Source: Flavobacterium weaverense
Lineage (GTDB): Bacteria; Bacteroidota; Bacteroidia; Flavobacteriales; Flavobacteriaceae
Length of the DNA stretch: 64,000 bases
Assembly: GCF_003688495.1 (NCBI RefSeq)
Contig: NZ_REFH01000007.1
Coordinates: forward strand, 744,001-808,000
Reading direction: 5' to 3'
Positions within the stretch are counted from its first letter, which is position 1, and each line of letters starts with the position of its first letter. The notes under the pieces are model-generated. The model had not been told where the DNA came from and made no database searches. It worked only from the letters and a program-made list of their open reading frames with translations. Positions 16,970 through 25,598 of the stretch are shown here, in pieces. The translations under genes were made by a program, and so were the position numbers.

Positions 16970-17449
16970 ATGAAAACTAATATTTTAGGATTACCAATTA
17001 AAGAATCAGAATTAATAGTTGCTGAATTAAATGTTTTATTATCAAACTTTCAGGTGTATTATCAGAATTTGAGAGGAATTCATTGGAACATTCGAGGAAA
17101 AAGATTTTTTGATTTACATGTTAAATTTGAAGAATTATATACTGATTCGCAAATAAAAATCGATTTAATCGCAGAGCGCGTGTTAACAGTAGGCGGAACT
17201 CCACTGCATACTTTTGAGGATTACATTAAAAACAACCAATTAGTTGTAGGTAAAAATATATCTAATGATGAAAAAGCAGTTCATTTGATTGTAACTTCAT
17301 TGTCTCATTTATTGAAAATTGAGAGAGAGATACTTAATAAATCTGCAGAAATAAATGATGAGGGAACAAATGCTATGATGAGTGATTTTATTTCTGAGCA
17401 AGAAAAAACTATTTGGATGATGCAAGCTTGGTTAGAAGAGAGCTTATAG
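16970..17449 (+). CDS. dps: Dps family DNA-protecting ferritin-like protein
   Basis: This dodecameric ferroxidase stores iron and consumes peroxide, shielding DNA from Fenton chemistry. The 159-residue protein has the complete inter-subunit ferroxidase set with E. coli-like spacing: H38 (in IHWN), H50, E54, D65 and E69. The Trp next to H38 is the conserved radical trap. The long lysine-rich N-terminal tail that binds DNA in E. coli is missing, so DNA binding may be weak. It is divergent from oxyR, which strongly suggests peroxide induction. An AT-rich terminator follows at 17472-17509. Confidence 0.95.
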   Translation: MKTNILGLPIKESELIVAELNVLLSNFQVYYQNLRGIHWNIRGKRFFDLHVKFEELYTDSQIKIDLIAERVLTVGGTPLHTFEDYIKNNQLVVGKNISNDEKAVHLIVTSLSHLLKIEREILNKSAEINDEGTNAMMSDFISEQEKTIWMMQAWLEESL

Positions 17450-17471
17450 GTTATAGATTATCTTAATGAAG

Positions 17472-17509
17472 AAAAGCAAAATAGAGTCTTACGATTTTAT
17501 TTTGCTTTT
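17472..17509 (+). terminator. Terminator of dps
   Basis: Stem AAAAGCAAAATA (17472-17483) / TATTTTGCTTTT (17498-17509) followed by more T's, 22 bases past the stop codon. The rest of the gap to 17745 is AT-rich; a near-consensus TACTTTAG at 17669-17676 may belong to the carbonic anhydrase promoter. Confidence 0.72.
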
Positions 17510-17745
17510 TTTTGTGCTTTTTTTGAACTGAGTAACAATACAATTGTTCAATAATTTTTACTCGAACATTATACATAGCTGTCTTAAGTCAGCACAATTT
17601 ATTTTTTTGCATTCGATTAATTTGCAATTTAGATTGTATAAATTCATTTTACGACCAAAAAATATATTTACTTTAGCAAAATAACGCAGCCGTCCTTTTT
17701 TTTGAAACTAATTATTAAGGAGTTTGTAAATAAAACTAAATAGTC

Positions 17746-18387
17746 ATGAAAGAATTTTACAAACAAATTTTAGACAATAATAAAAAATGGGTCGAAAGCT
17801 CACTAAAAAGTGATCCTAATTATTTTGAAGACCTTGCACAAGGACAAACACCACCATTACTGTGGATAGGCTGTTCAGATAGTAGAGTTCCTGCCAATGA
17901 GATTATTGGCGCTAAGCCAGGAGAGGTTTTTGTTCATAGAAATATTGCAAATATGGTAGTTCATACTGATATGAATATGTTGAGCGTTCTTGATTATGCC
18001 GTTAACGTTTTAAAAGTAAAACACGTTTTAGTTTGCGGTCATTACGGTTGCGGAGGAATTAAAGCGGCGATGGGAAATGATTCTATTGGTATTATTGATA
18101 ACTGGATTCGACACATTAAAAATGTATATCGCTTGCATAGCAAATATTTAGATTCGATCGAAGATAAAACAATACGTTTCAATAAGTTTGTTGAAATCAA
18201 TGTACAAGAGCAAGTCATTGACCTAGCAAAAACATCTATTGTTCAAAATGCTTGGCGAAATGGACAAGGACTTACTTTGCACGGTTGGGTTTATGGTTTG
18301 AATTCTGGTTATGTTACTGATCTTGATGTAAACATGAGTAACAATGAAGATCTTGATGATGTATATCAATTAAAATTTTCGGTTTAA
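17746..18387 (+). CDS. can: Beta-class carbonic anhydrase
   Basis: This zinc enzyme interconverts CO2 and bicarbonate. The 213-residue protein is the normal length of bacterial beta-CAs. Zinc ligands are C43 (IGCSDSRVPANE), H99 and C102 (CGHYGCGG); the D45-R47 dyad is intact. There is no signal peptide, so it acts in the cytoplasm. Its stop codon overlaps that of a bicarbonate-transporter-like gene on the other strand by four bases, so the two face each other tail to tail. Together they could supply bicarbonate for carboxylases. Confidence 0.96.
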   Translation: MKEFYKQILDNNKKWVESSLKSDPNYFEDLAQGQTPPLLWIGCSDSRVPANEIIGAKPGEVFVHRNIANMVVHTDMNMLSVLDYAVNVLKVKHVLVCGHYGCGGIKAAMGNDSIGIIDNWIRHIKNVYRLHSKYLDSIEDKTIRFNKFVEINVQEQVIDLAKTSIVQNAWRNGQGLTLHGWVYGLNSGYVTDLDVNMSNNEDLDDVYQLKFSV

Positions 18388-19346
18388 TATGCCATTATAA
18401 TTGAGAGATAAATTGGCATTCCTAACGTTATGTTGAAGGGGAATGTTACAGCAAGTGCCATTGGTAGGAATAGTCCAGGATTTGCTTTCGGGACTGCAAT
18501 TTTCATTGCGGCAGGAACTGCGATATATGATGCGCTTGCGGCGAGAATTGCTAATATAAATCGGTTTCCAATATCGGCAGTAACCCATTGACTTATTAGT
18601 GCGACTATTATTCCGTTCACTACTGGTATTGCAATAGCAAACATAACAGCAAACCATCCGCTTTTAATGAAAGCACTTAGTTTTTTTCCACTTGTGATTC
18701 CCATGTCTAGAAGAAAAATCGCTAAAAAACCTTTAAATAAATCGGTTGTAAAAGGTTTTATTCCGAGGGCTTGCTCATCACTCGCCACTAATCCTATCAC
18801 TAAACTTCCTAATATTAAAAGAACACTTCCATTAGTAAAGGAATGTTTAATAATGGATGGTAGTGATGCATTGTTTTCATTATTCTTATCAAAAATTCTA
18901 ATTAAAATAACACCAACTATAATTGCTGGTGCTTCCATCAAAGCCATTACAGCGACCATATGCCCGCTGAAAGTCATGTTTTGTAATTCTAAAAAACTTG
19001 CCGCTGTTACAAATGTTACTGCGCTAACGGAACCGTAAGCAGCTGCTATAGCTCCCGAATCGTAGATATTGAATTTTTTTCGTAGAATGAAGAAAGCGTA
19101 CATCGGAATTACCAAGGCTATAAAGACACCGAACAATACCGACCAAATAATTTCCATATTGAAATCGCTGTGCGCCAATTCTTGTCCTCCTTTAAAACCG
19201 ATAGAAAACAGCAGATAAAGCGAAATGAATTTGGATGAGTTTTCTGGGATTTCTAAATCGCTTTTTAATTTTACAGCGAGCACTCCTAATATGAAGAATA
19301 GCAAAGCGGGATTAGTAAGATTTTCAAATAGTAAGTCTAGATTCAT
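18384..19346 (-). CDS. SbtA-type sodium-dependent bicarbonate transporter family permease
   Basis: The 320-residue inner-membrane protein has about ten hydrophobic segments arranged as two similar halves. The N-terminus (MNLDLLFENLTNPALLFFILGVLAVKL), the early motif LFSIGFKGGQEL and the second-half motif LLDMGITSGKKL fit the SbtA (formerly DUF897) family, known from cyanobacteria as a high-affinity Na+/HCO3- symporter. It is the last gene of a minus-strand run (icd to sbtA) and lies 6 bases after sua5. No SbtB (PII-like) partner is nearby. The bicarbonate role is supported by family and by the adjacent carbonic anhydrase. Confidence 0.85.
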   Translation of the reverse strand: MNLDLLFENLTNPALLFFILGVLAVKLKSDLEIPENSSKFISLYLLFSIGFKGGQELAHSDFNMEIIWSVLFGVFIALVIPMYAFFILRKKFNIYDSGAIAAAYGSVSAVTFVTAASFLELQNMTFSGHMVAVMALMEAPAIIVGVILIRIFDKNNENNASLPSIIKHSFTNGSVLLILGSLVIGLVASDEQALGIKPFTTDLFKGFLAIFLLDMGITSGKKLSAFIKSGWFAVMFAIAIPVVNGIIVALISQWVTADIGNRFILAILAASASYIAVPAAMKIAVPKANPGLFLPMALAVTFPFNITLGMPIYLSIIMAY

Positions 19347-19352
19347 ATTAAA

Positions 19353-20312
19353 TTAGTTTTTAGTGGCACGTTGTAAACGGTCGTTAATTGAATTTCCTAA
19401 ATTATTTTCAGGGAATTTTTCAGCAATAATTAGGTCTAAATTTTGCTTATCTAATCGATGCATAGCCGCATATAAATTTGACATGGCTACTTTTAGATCA
19501 CCTTTTTCAGAAAGGATTTCAGTAGAAGAAATTAATGGGTTTAGTACTTGATTATTAAAGAGTAGCAAACCAATTTTCTTGTTTTTGTGATTTTTTAATT
19601 CTTTTTCAACTTCCTCGACTAAAATTATTTTGGTTTTAGGCGCGTAGTGTTTTGACAGCATTCCTGGAGCGTCGGGTTTTATTCCATTGTGATTTTGAAT
19701 CTTAATTTTTCCAACTACCATTTCTATTTCTTCGATGGAGATTGAGCCCAGTCTATATAGGATGGGTTCCTCGTTTTTAAACCCAATAATTGTAGATTCA
19801 ATTCCGTTTTGACAATTTCCACCATCTAAAACCATGGCTAGAGTTGTAGGAAAATAATCTCCCACATGTTGAGCAGTCGTTGGACTTATCCTTCCAAAAG
19901 GGTTTGCACTTGGCGCTGCTAAAGGAAACGGCAGTAATTTTAATAAATCTAAAGTCATTTTGTGATTTGGAACTCGGAATGCTGCGGTATCTTTTCCCGC
20001 AGTAACACTATCAGGTATTTCTTTATTCTTTTTTAAAACTAAAGTCAAAGAACCAGGCCAGAAAGCTTCAGCTAATTTTAATGCTTTTTCGGGAATCTCA
20101 ATCGCAACTTCACTTAATATTTTCTTGTCGTGAATATGAATAATCAAAGGATTATAAAGCGGTCTTTTCTTGGTTTCGAAAATTTTACTTATCGCAACTT
20201 CGCTGTAAATATTACCAGCTAAACCATAGACTGTCTCAGTTGGAATTGCAACGAGTTCGTCAGTCTCAAGTAAATATTTGGCTTTGAATAAATCTGTAGA
20301 AATTTCTATCAT
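19353..20312 (-). CDS. sua5: Threonylcarbamoyl-AMP synthase (Sua5 type)
   Basis: This enzyme makes L-threonylcarbamoyladenylate from Thr, bicarbonate and ATP for t6A37 tRNA modification. The 319-residue protein has the YrdC domain (LVAIPTETVYGLAGN near the start, KRPLYNPLIIHI, WPGSLTLVL, FRVPNH, APSANPFGRISPT) plus the C-terminal Sua5 domain (PDAPGMLSKHYAPKTKI). The ATG at 20310-20312 (MIEISTDLF) is chosen: an upstream in-frame ATG would add 28 residues that merely re-read the end of the preceding gene. Bicarbonate is a substrate, which is interesting next to a bicarbonate transporter. Confidence 0.93.
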   Translation of the reverse strand: MIEISTDLFKAKYLLETDELVAIPTETVYGLAGNIYSEVAISKIFETKKRPLYNPLIIHIHDKKILSEVAIEIPEKALKLAEAFWPGSLTLVLKKNKEIPDSVTAGKDTAAFRVPNHKMTLDLLKLLPFPLAAPSANPFGRISPTTAQHVGDYFPTTLAMVLDGGNCQNGIESTIIGFKNEEPILYRLGSISIEEIEMVVGKIKIQNHNGIKPDAPGMLSKHYAPKTKIILVEEVEKELKNHKNKKIGLLLFNNQVLNPLISSTEILSEKGDLKVAMSNLYAAMHRLDKQNLDLIIAEKFPENNLGNSINDRLQRATKN

Positions 20313-20316
20313 TTGT

Positions 20317-21153
20317 TTATGGATTACAAAAATCGCAATAGGTAGGATCTTCAAATTGAATGCCTCTAGGAAACATTTTTTCACATTTAAATTCACATTT
20401 TTTGCACTGGTATAAATGGCTTAATGTGGAGCGCGTTGGAAAAGAACAATTTTCACACTTTAAACCAGGTTTTACAGCAACAATATCAAATCCAGGAGTT
20501 TCACAATTTGGACAACAATTTTTTATTTTAATCAACAGGTTTTCAGCTGCTTTCTGTATAAATTTCATCCTTGTAGGATTAAAAACAGCGCGCATGTCTG
20601 TTTCAGCGAATACGGTTTTAAACGCTTTACTTAGTTCTTCGAAATTCTGTATAAGTTCATCGACGGACCTATTGTTTTTAATAATTTGAATCGGATTGTC
20701 CTCTGTAGATTTTAAAATAATTCCGTGTGTTGGGAATTGAACTTTTTCAGCAAATGCTTTTAGTTCTAATTCTGAACTGATTAATTTTCCATCAAAATTG
20801 GTGTCCATACTGATTTCTCTCGCAATAATTTCGATATCATTTTGGAAATCTTTAAGCATAATTAATTCATCATTCGCTGCTGCGAAAAAAAGACTAGGGT
20901 GTGGACCAAAAGATCCTTCTGTTGCTATTATCAAATCACATCCAGTAACTTTATTTGCAAGAATACATTTATTTCTTAAAGTGGTTAGAGCACTGTCTAA
21001 TCGCGCAATTTCTCCTGAAAAAGTTCCTAAAATATCAGTATCAAATGCATCTGAAGTGAAACAGTGCACTCCTAATTCCGTATTGAAAATAGGAGCGATA
21101 ACTGATTCTTTATGATGTTTTGTAGCGATTAAAAGTTTTCTTCCTTTAAACAT
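20317..21153 (-). CDS. DUF6671 family protein with C-terminal zinc ribbons
   Basis: The protein (278 residues from this ATG, or 282 from an ATG four codons upstream) begins MFKGRKLLIATKHHKE. The N-terminal two thirds form an alpha/beta domain with conserved-looking GPHPSLFFAAANDE. The C-terminal third has nine cysteines mostly in CxxC pairs (CPNC, CENC, CKKC, CDFC), that is, two zinc-ribbon-like knuckles. Function is unknown. It overlaps the 95-residue gene upstream by 8 bases and is 4 bases from sua5, so it is surely co-transcribed. The ribbon hints at RNA or protein binding. Confidence 0.78.
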   Translation of the reverse strand: MFKGRKLLIATKHHKESVIAPIFNTELGVHCFTSDAFDTDILGTFSGEIARLDSALTTLRNKCILANKVTGCDLIIATEGSFGPHPSLFFAAANDELIMLKDFQNDIEIIAREISMDTNFDGKLISSELELKAFAEKVQFPTHGIILKSTEDNPIQIIKNNRSVDELIQNFEELSKAFKTVFAETDMRAVFNPTRMKFIQKAAENLLIKIKNCCPNCETPGFDIVAVKPGLKCENCSFPTRSTLSHLYQCKKCEFKCEKMFPRGIQFEDPTYCDFCNP

Positions 21154-21433
21154 GCGGTTTTTCAAAACTAATTGTGATGGTACTTTTAATAACTAAATTT
21201 GATCCTGCTGAGCTAGTATCTTCAATAATTTTTTTAATAGCTTCTTTTGCTTCAAATAGTTCTTGTATTCTTATTTTAGAGTGAGAAAGATCTTTATTAA
21301 AGCGAATGTGGTTACTAAAATCCTCTCGGTTGTGGTAATCGATTTTGTAATTGAATAAAGCTGTCATTACGTTTGCTGCTTCTTCATGAGAAAACACACC
21401 ATCAATTAATTTAAATTCATTTTCGTTTCCCAT
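21146..21433 (-). CDS. Small protein of unknown function, paralog of the next gene upstream
   Basis: The 95-residue soluble protein begins MGNENEFKLIDGVFSHEEAANVM. It shares the pattern LI(D/E)G-x-FS-x-x-EA ... KI-x-x-H with the 80-residue protein encoded at 21469-21711, so the two look like a tandem duplication. The middle is helical and charged; the end (IKSTITISFEKPH) resembles the end of its paralog (GVRMRASIHIE), a probable beta strand. It overlaps the DUF6671 gene by 8 bases. I do not recognise a characterised family. Confidence 0.68.
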   Translation of the reverse strand: MGNENEFKLIDGVFSHEEAANVMTALFNYKIDYHNREDFSNHIRFNKDLSHSKIRIQELFEAKEAIKKIIEDTSSAGSNLVIKSTITISFEKPHV

Positions 21434-21468
21434 ACTTTTTATTATAAAAATCTATTAAAATATTCTTT

Positions 21469-21711
21469 TTATTCGATGTGAATCGAAGCTCGCATTCGCA
21501 CTCCATCTGTTTTAGAATTCAAAAAAGAGCGAATGCTATCTAATGATTTTTGGAGCTTTTTAATTTTATTTTCGCGACTTTTAATATCTTCTTCCTGATC
21601 AGATTTACAAATTTTGCTTTCATGAAATTTTATTTTGACTTCAATCATTTTTAAAATTAATGCTACTGCTTCGTTGCTGCTGAATTCGCCTTCAATAAGT
21701 TGTATGTCCAT
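21469..21711 (-). CDS. Small protein of unknown function, paralog of the next gene downstream
   Basis: The 80-residue soluble protein begins MDIQLIEGEFSSNEAVALI. It has a predicted beta strand, then a long charged helix (residues 25-65, rich in Lys/Glu, possible coiled coil, ENKIKKLQKSLDSIRSFL) and a final strand RMRASIHIE. It is similar to the 95-residue protein at 21146-21433. It lies 16 bases after the icd stop and 35 bases before its paralog, inside the same run of genes. Function unknown. Confidence 0.68.
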   Translation of the reverse strand: MDIQLIEGEFSSNEAVALILKMIEVKIKFHESKICKSDQEEDIKSRENKIKKLQKSLDSIRSFLNSKTDGVRMRASIHIE

Positions 21712-21727
21712 CTTAATTAGTTTTAAA

Positions 21728-23164
21728 TTATTGTCCTTGACCTAAAGAATACCCTGATTTCCCATCAAATTCATAGAGATTTTCTGTTTTTATAACATCT
21801 ACATTCGCTTTTGCAGCATTAAATAGTAAAGCGATTATGTCGCCTTTATCCATTTTACTTTCGCTGTTTGGTTTAAATCTGCAACGCCAGTGATCCGTGC
21901 AAAAAGTTTCTTCAAAACCTTCTGGCCATACTTTGATACCGCGATTGGTAATCATTGTAAGATTTGTATTTTCTAAAGTGACGTTTTCAAGCTGCTTAGC
22001 AATTTCGTTTGGATTCGTTCCATTCCAGTGCATAAATAAATCTACTCCTACTAGTTGCTTGTTTGCTGCTGGCTTTTTTACATATTTAGGTAGAGTAAGT
22101 GCAACGTCTTTCGCAAAAGATACTTGTTTTAGAATTGAAGGATTGCTACCTAAATTTGCAATTACTGCTTGAGCGAATTCTTTAGTTCCCACTTTTTGCT
22201 TGCTTACACCTTCTTTGAAAATGTCATAAGTGTGAATTCCATCTTCAATTGTTTTCAACCATGCATTTTGAACTTTTTCAGCTACTTCAGTTTGTCCGAT
22301 ATGATTTAGCATCATTACTGCGCCTTCAAGTAATCCTGATGGATTAGCTAAGTTTTGTCCTGCACGTCTTGGCGCTGAGCCATGAATTGCTTCAAACATC
22401 GCGCATTCTTCTCCTATGTTTGCTGATCCAGCTAATCCTACTGATCCAGCAATTTGCGCCGCTATATCTGATAGAACATCTCCGTAAAGGTTTAGAGTTA
22501 CGATGACATCAAAGATTTCTGGAGTATCCGCCATTTTTGCTGCACCGATATCAATTATCCAGTGTTCATTTTCAATTTCTGGATATTCTAATGCTATCTC
22601 GTCAAAAACTTGGTGAAACAATCCGTCTGTTTGTTTCATGATGTTGTCTTTTGTAAAACAAGTCACTTTTTTCCTTCCGTATACTTTAGCGTATTCAAAT
22701 GCATATCTAACAATTTTTTCACATCCTGGGCGACTTATTAGTTTTAAACATTGAACTACTTCGTCTGTTTGTTGATGCTCAATACCTGCATATAAATCCT
22801 CCTCATTTTCGCGGATAATTACAATATCCATTTTAGGATGCTTTGTTTCTACAAAAGGATGTAAACTCATACAAGGTCTTACGTTTGAGTAAAGTCCGAG
22901 GAATTTTCTCGTTGTAACATTTAAACTTTTATAGCCGCCTCCTTGTGGCGTAGTAATAGGTGCTTTTAGAAAAATTTTGTTTCTTCGAATGATATCCCAA
23001 GATTCAGCTGCAATTCCTGAGCTATTTCCTGATAGATAAACTTTCTCACCAACTTCAATTTCGTCAATCTCAATTTGCGCTCCCGCTGCTTTGATAATTT
23101 CTAAAGTTGCATCCATAATCTCTGGACCTATTCCGTCTCCTTTTGCTACTGTAATTCGTGTCAT
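21728..23164 (-). CDS. icd: Isocitrate dehydrogenase (Thermus-like long form, probably NADP-dependent)
   Basis: This TCA-cycle enzyme oxidises isocitrate to 2-oxoglutarate. The 478-residue protein is an isocitrate/isopropylmalate dehydrogenase with an extra C-terminal domain of about 140 residues, as in Thermus-type IDH. Motifs: GDGIGPEI at residue 9, the substrate-loop serine/arginine region KSLNVTTRKFLGLYSNVRP, RENEEDLYAGIEH, LNLYGDVLSDIAAQIAGSVG and the coenzyme-site region FEAIHGSAPRRAGQNLANP. It heads a minus-strand run of six closely spaced genes and is divergent from a LysR regulator, which may control it. NADP preference is from the family, not from a residue I can prove. Confidence 0.93.
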   Translation of the reverse strand: MTRITVAKGDGIGPEIMDATLEIIKAAGAQIEIDEIEVGEKVYLSGNSSGIAAESWDIIRRNKIFLKAPITTPQGGGYKSLNVTTRKFLGLYSNVRPCMSLHPFVETKHPKMDIVIIRENEEDLYAGIEHQQTDEVVQCLKLISRPGCEKIVRYAFEYAKVYGRKKVTCFTKDNIMKQTDGLFHQVFDEIALEYPEIENEHWIIDIGAAKMADTPEIFDVIVTLNLYGDVLSDIAAQIAGSVGLAGSANIGEECAMFEAIHGSAPRRAGQNLANPSGLLEGAVMMLNHIGQTEVAEKVQNAWLKTIEDGIHTYDIFKEGVSKQKVGTKEFAQAVIANLGSNPSILKQVSFAKDVALTLPKYVKKPAANKQLVGVDLFMHWNGTNPNEIAKQLENVTLENTNLTMITNRGIKVWPEGFEETFCTDHWRCRFKPNSESKMDKGDIIALLFNAAKANVDVIKTENLYEFDGKSGYSLGQGQ

Positions 23165-23226
23165 GTTGTTTTTGTTTTACAATTTGATGGGACAAAATTC
23201 GAATTATTTATTCATATATTTTTATT

Positions 23227-23234
23227 TATATTTG
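23227..23234 (+). promoter_or_regulatory. -7 element of the LysR regulator gene
   Basis: TATATTTG, a perfect TAnnTTTG match, 24 bases before the ATG at 23259, in the 94-base gap shared with icd. Confidence 0.45.
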
Positions 23235-23258
23235 TAATGAAATACATAAAATATTTTT

Positions 23259-24182
23259 ATGAACTATACTTTACACCAACTACAAGTTTTTTTAAAAGTC
23301 ACTAAAACCTTGAGTATTACAAGAGCAGCTGAAGAGCTTTTTTTAACGCAGCCAGCAGTTTCGATCCAACTGAAAAATTTTCAAGATCAGTTTGAGATTC
23401 CCTTGACGGAAGTGATTAAGAAAAAGGTTTACATAACTGATTTTGGAAAAGAAATAGCAGTTGCCGCTGAAAACATATTGAATGAAGTCCATGCTATTAA
23501 CTATAAAACGATAGCTTTTAAAGGGAAACTTTCTGGTAGACTTAAGCTTTCTGTAGTTTCTACTGGAAAATATGTGATTCCTTATTATTTGAGTACTTTT
23601 CTAAAAACGCACAATGAAATTGAGTTAGAGATGGATGTTACCAATAAAAGTAAAGTTATTAAAGCGCTAAAAAATAATGAGGTTGATTTTGCACTAGTAT
23701 CTGTATTACCAAAAGATCTCGATATAGAATCAGAAGTATTAATTGAGAATAAACTGCATTTAGTTGGCAACTCAGTACATCAAAATGTGACAAAGAAAAA
23801 TTTGCATTTATTATTTTCCTCTTCGCCATTAATCTCTAGAGAACTTGGATCAGCAACTAGAATTGCTATGGAAGATTATATTTCGAAACAAAAAATTCAA
23901 CCAAAGATGAAAATAACGCTGACTTCTAACGAAGCGGTAAAACAAGCTGTGATTGCAGGAATTGGTGTTTCAGTAATGCCAATAATCGGACTGAAAAATG
24001 AACTTGATAACGGAAGTTTAGTGCTATTGAATGCTTACGGTTTACCTATGATTAGTTCGTGGCGTATCATTTGGTTAAAAGGTAAAAAAATGAGTCCCGT
24101 TGCAAAATCTTTCATGGAATATATTAAAGACAATAAAGAAGAGATAAAAGAAAACCATTTTTCGTGGATTAATAATTATTGA
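23259..24182 (+). CDS. LysR-family transcriptional regulator
   Basis: The 307-residue protein has an N-terminal winged helix-turn-helix (SITRAAEELFLTQPAVSIQLKNFQDQF, about 18-44) and a LysR effector-binding domain. It lacks the OxyR cysteine pair. The general look (LHQLQVFLKVTKTLS) resembles the CysB/CbbR-like branch. It is divergent from icd with only 94 bases between the start codons, the typical arrangement for a LysR protein and its target, so control of the icd-to-sbtA run is plausible. Its stop overlaps the end of the convergent LETM1-related gene by 7 bases. Confidence 0.9.
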   Translation: MNYTLHQLQVFLKVTKTLSITRAAEELFLTQPAVSIQLKNFQDQFEIPLTEVIKKKVYITDFGKEIAVAAENILNEVHAINYKTIAFKGKLSGRLKLSVVSTGKYVIPYYLSTFLKTHNEIELEMDVTNKSKVIKALKNNEVDFALVSVLPKDLDIESEVLIENKLHLVGNSVHQNVTKKNLHLLFSSSPLISRELGSATRIAMEDYISKQKIQPKMKITLTSNEAVKQAVIAGIGVSVMPIIGLKNELDNGSLVLLNAYGLPMISSWRIIWLKGKKMSPVAKSFMEYIKDNKEEIKENHFSWINNY

Positions 24183-25375
24183 TCCTCTAAGTTTTCATTG
24201 AATGCTGATGGCAATAGTTGCGGTATAAACTTTATCAATATAGGTAATAGCAAGCTTCCTCCAGGTAATAAAAAAATAGCCAATGAAGGAACAGTTTTGC
24301 AAATTTCCAACAACTGTTTTTTTACTTTTTTCTTTTCTTTTTCATCCAAATCTCTAATAGTGGAATAGGTGAGGAGTACCATTAGTTCCTTACTTTGAAT
24401 GATTTCTTTAATCAGTCTATTTTTATTTCTGCTGATTATTGTAACAACAGTTTGCGTTGTCTGGTCGTAAAAATGTTTTACAGGATTTGAATAGTTGAAG
24501 TAAGGAATTTCTTTTTTATGTTCAGTAATAAAATCGTGAGTGCATTTGATACTTTCGTCTACAAAAGCATCTGGAAGTGATAGAATTTGTGATAATGAAT
24601 GTAAAAAATAGATTTCCTCATTTTCTATTTTTTCATCATTCCACAAAGCCATTCCAGCCATATCTAAAAGATAATACTTCTCTAAATCCGTAGTAAAATA
24701 ATCCAGTTGTAGTGTTTCTAAACTTTGGACAGTAATTTTGGAAAATTTACTATATCGGATTGAAGCTTCAAAAAGTTTAATCAATAAATCGTCATACTGA
24801 GATTTCTTTGACTTTACTTTTAATGCGATGGTGACAATATTGACTATCGTCTCTTCAATTTTTTTAAGATATTTTTCAGGAATTGAACCGTGCGTTAAAT
24901 ATTGGCGAAAAGCGAGAACATCAATGAACAATAATGCATTGGTAACTAAGTGAGAAAAATTCTTACTGATAATACTATCATTAGTTTGAACTCTTTCATC
25001 AATAATTTTTTCTAAACTTAGAGCATCTGAGTTTTTAGGCAATATCTTTTTAAAAAGATTAAACCCTTGCGGATTCATCTCATTGTAAAAACTAACTGCT
25101 TGTTTAATAAAATTTGCGGAACTAATTTCATTGTTTTCTAGACAATAAACTCCGTATAAGGTGTTTAGCAGAGCAACTTTTGAAATTTCTTCTTTAAACC
25201 AGCCTTTAGTTGGGATAGCATTTACAGTATCAAAGGAGATAATATGACCGTATATAAAACCAGTATTTCTTACTTTTTGATAAAATGTATCCATGTTTGA
25301 ATACGTCGTTTTATTGGAGAACTTTTGTTCAACAAAAAATTTATCTATCCAACCTGATGCTGAAGGGTTAATCAT
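24176..25375 (-). CDS. LETM1-related protein (possible biofilm-associated)
   Basis: The protein (399 residues from the ATG at 25375) is mostly alpha helical. Its C-terminal segment (LLTYSTIRDLDEKEKKKVKKQL ... PSLAIFLLPGGSLLLPILIKFIP, split here) has the amphipathic and membrane-helix pattern of the LETM1 ion-exchange family; flavobacterial relatives carry the name 'LETM1-related biofilm-associated protein'. The ATG at 25375 (MINPSASGWID) is preferred over an in-frame TTG at 25396 because that TTG lies inside a -7 promoter element (25394-25401). Role uncertain. Confidence 0.75.
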   Translation of the reverse strand: MINPSASGWIDKFFVEQKFSNKTTYSNMDTFYQKVRNTGFIYGHIISFDTVNAIPTKGWFKEEISKVALLNTLYGVYCLENNEISSANFIKQAVSFYNEMNPQGFNLFKKILPKNSDALSLEKIIDERVQTNDSIISKNFSHLVTNALLFIDVLAFRQYLTHGSIPEKYLKKIEETIVNIVTIALKVKSKKSQYDDLLIKLFEASIRYSKFSKITVQSLETLQLDYFTTDLEKYYLLDMAGMALWNDEKIENEEIYFLHSLSQILSLPDAFVDESIKCTHDFITEHKKEIPYFNYSNPVKHFYDQTTQTVVTIISRNKNRLIKEIIQSKELMVLLTYSTIRDLDEKEKKKVKKQLLEICKTVPSLAIFLLPGGSLLLPILIKFIPQLLPSAFNENLEDQ

Positions 25376-25393
25376 TATTTTTATTTGGTGCTG

Positions 25394-25401
25394 CAAAGCT
25401 A
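25394..25401 (-). promoter_or_regulatory. -7 element of the LETM1-related gene; decides the start codon
   Basis: Reads TAGCTTTG on the minus strand. Transcription would begin about 6 bases further on (near 25388), downstream of the in-frame TTG at 25396 and upstream of the ATG at 25375. This supports the ATG. Confidence 0.5.
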
Positions 25402-25545
25402 TACTTTTTTATCTTAGCTACTACTTGAGATATTTAGTTTAACACATAAATTACTTAAATTTAATATTGATAAAACTTGTATAAATTGATGCGGTAACTA
25501 CTGAGATTTATAGCGTCAAAAAATAATGCAAATATGCTTTTAAAT

Positions 25546-25586
25546 TTAAAAAGCTCCGAATTGCATTTGCGATTCGGAGCTTTTTG
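25546..25586 (-). terminator. Terminator of the superoxide dismutase gene
   Basis: Stem AAAAAGCTCCGAAT (25548-25561) / ATTCGGAGCTTTTT (25572-25585), 14 perfect base pairs. It lies 14 bases after the stop codon. Confidence 0.9.
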
Positions 25587-25598
25587 AATACTTATATT

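Noticed and set aside
19353..20396. Longer sua5 reading frame starting at 20396
   Set aside because: The extra 28 residues overlap the end of the DUF6671 gene and do not resemble the Sua5 N-terminus; the ATG at 20312 gives the expected start.
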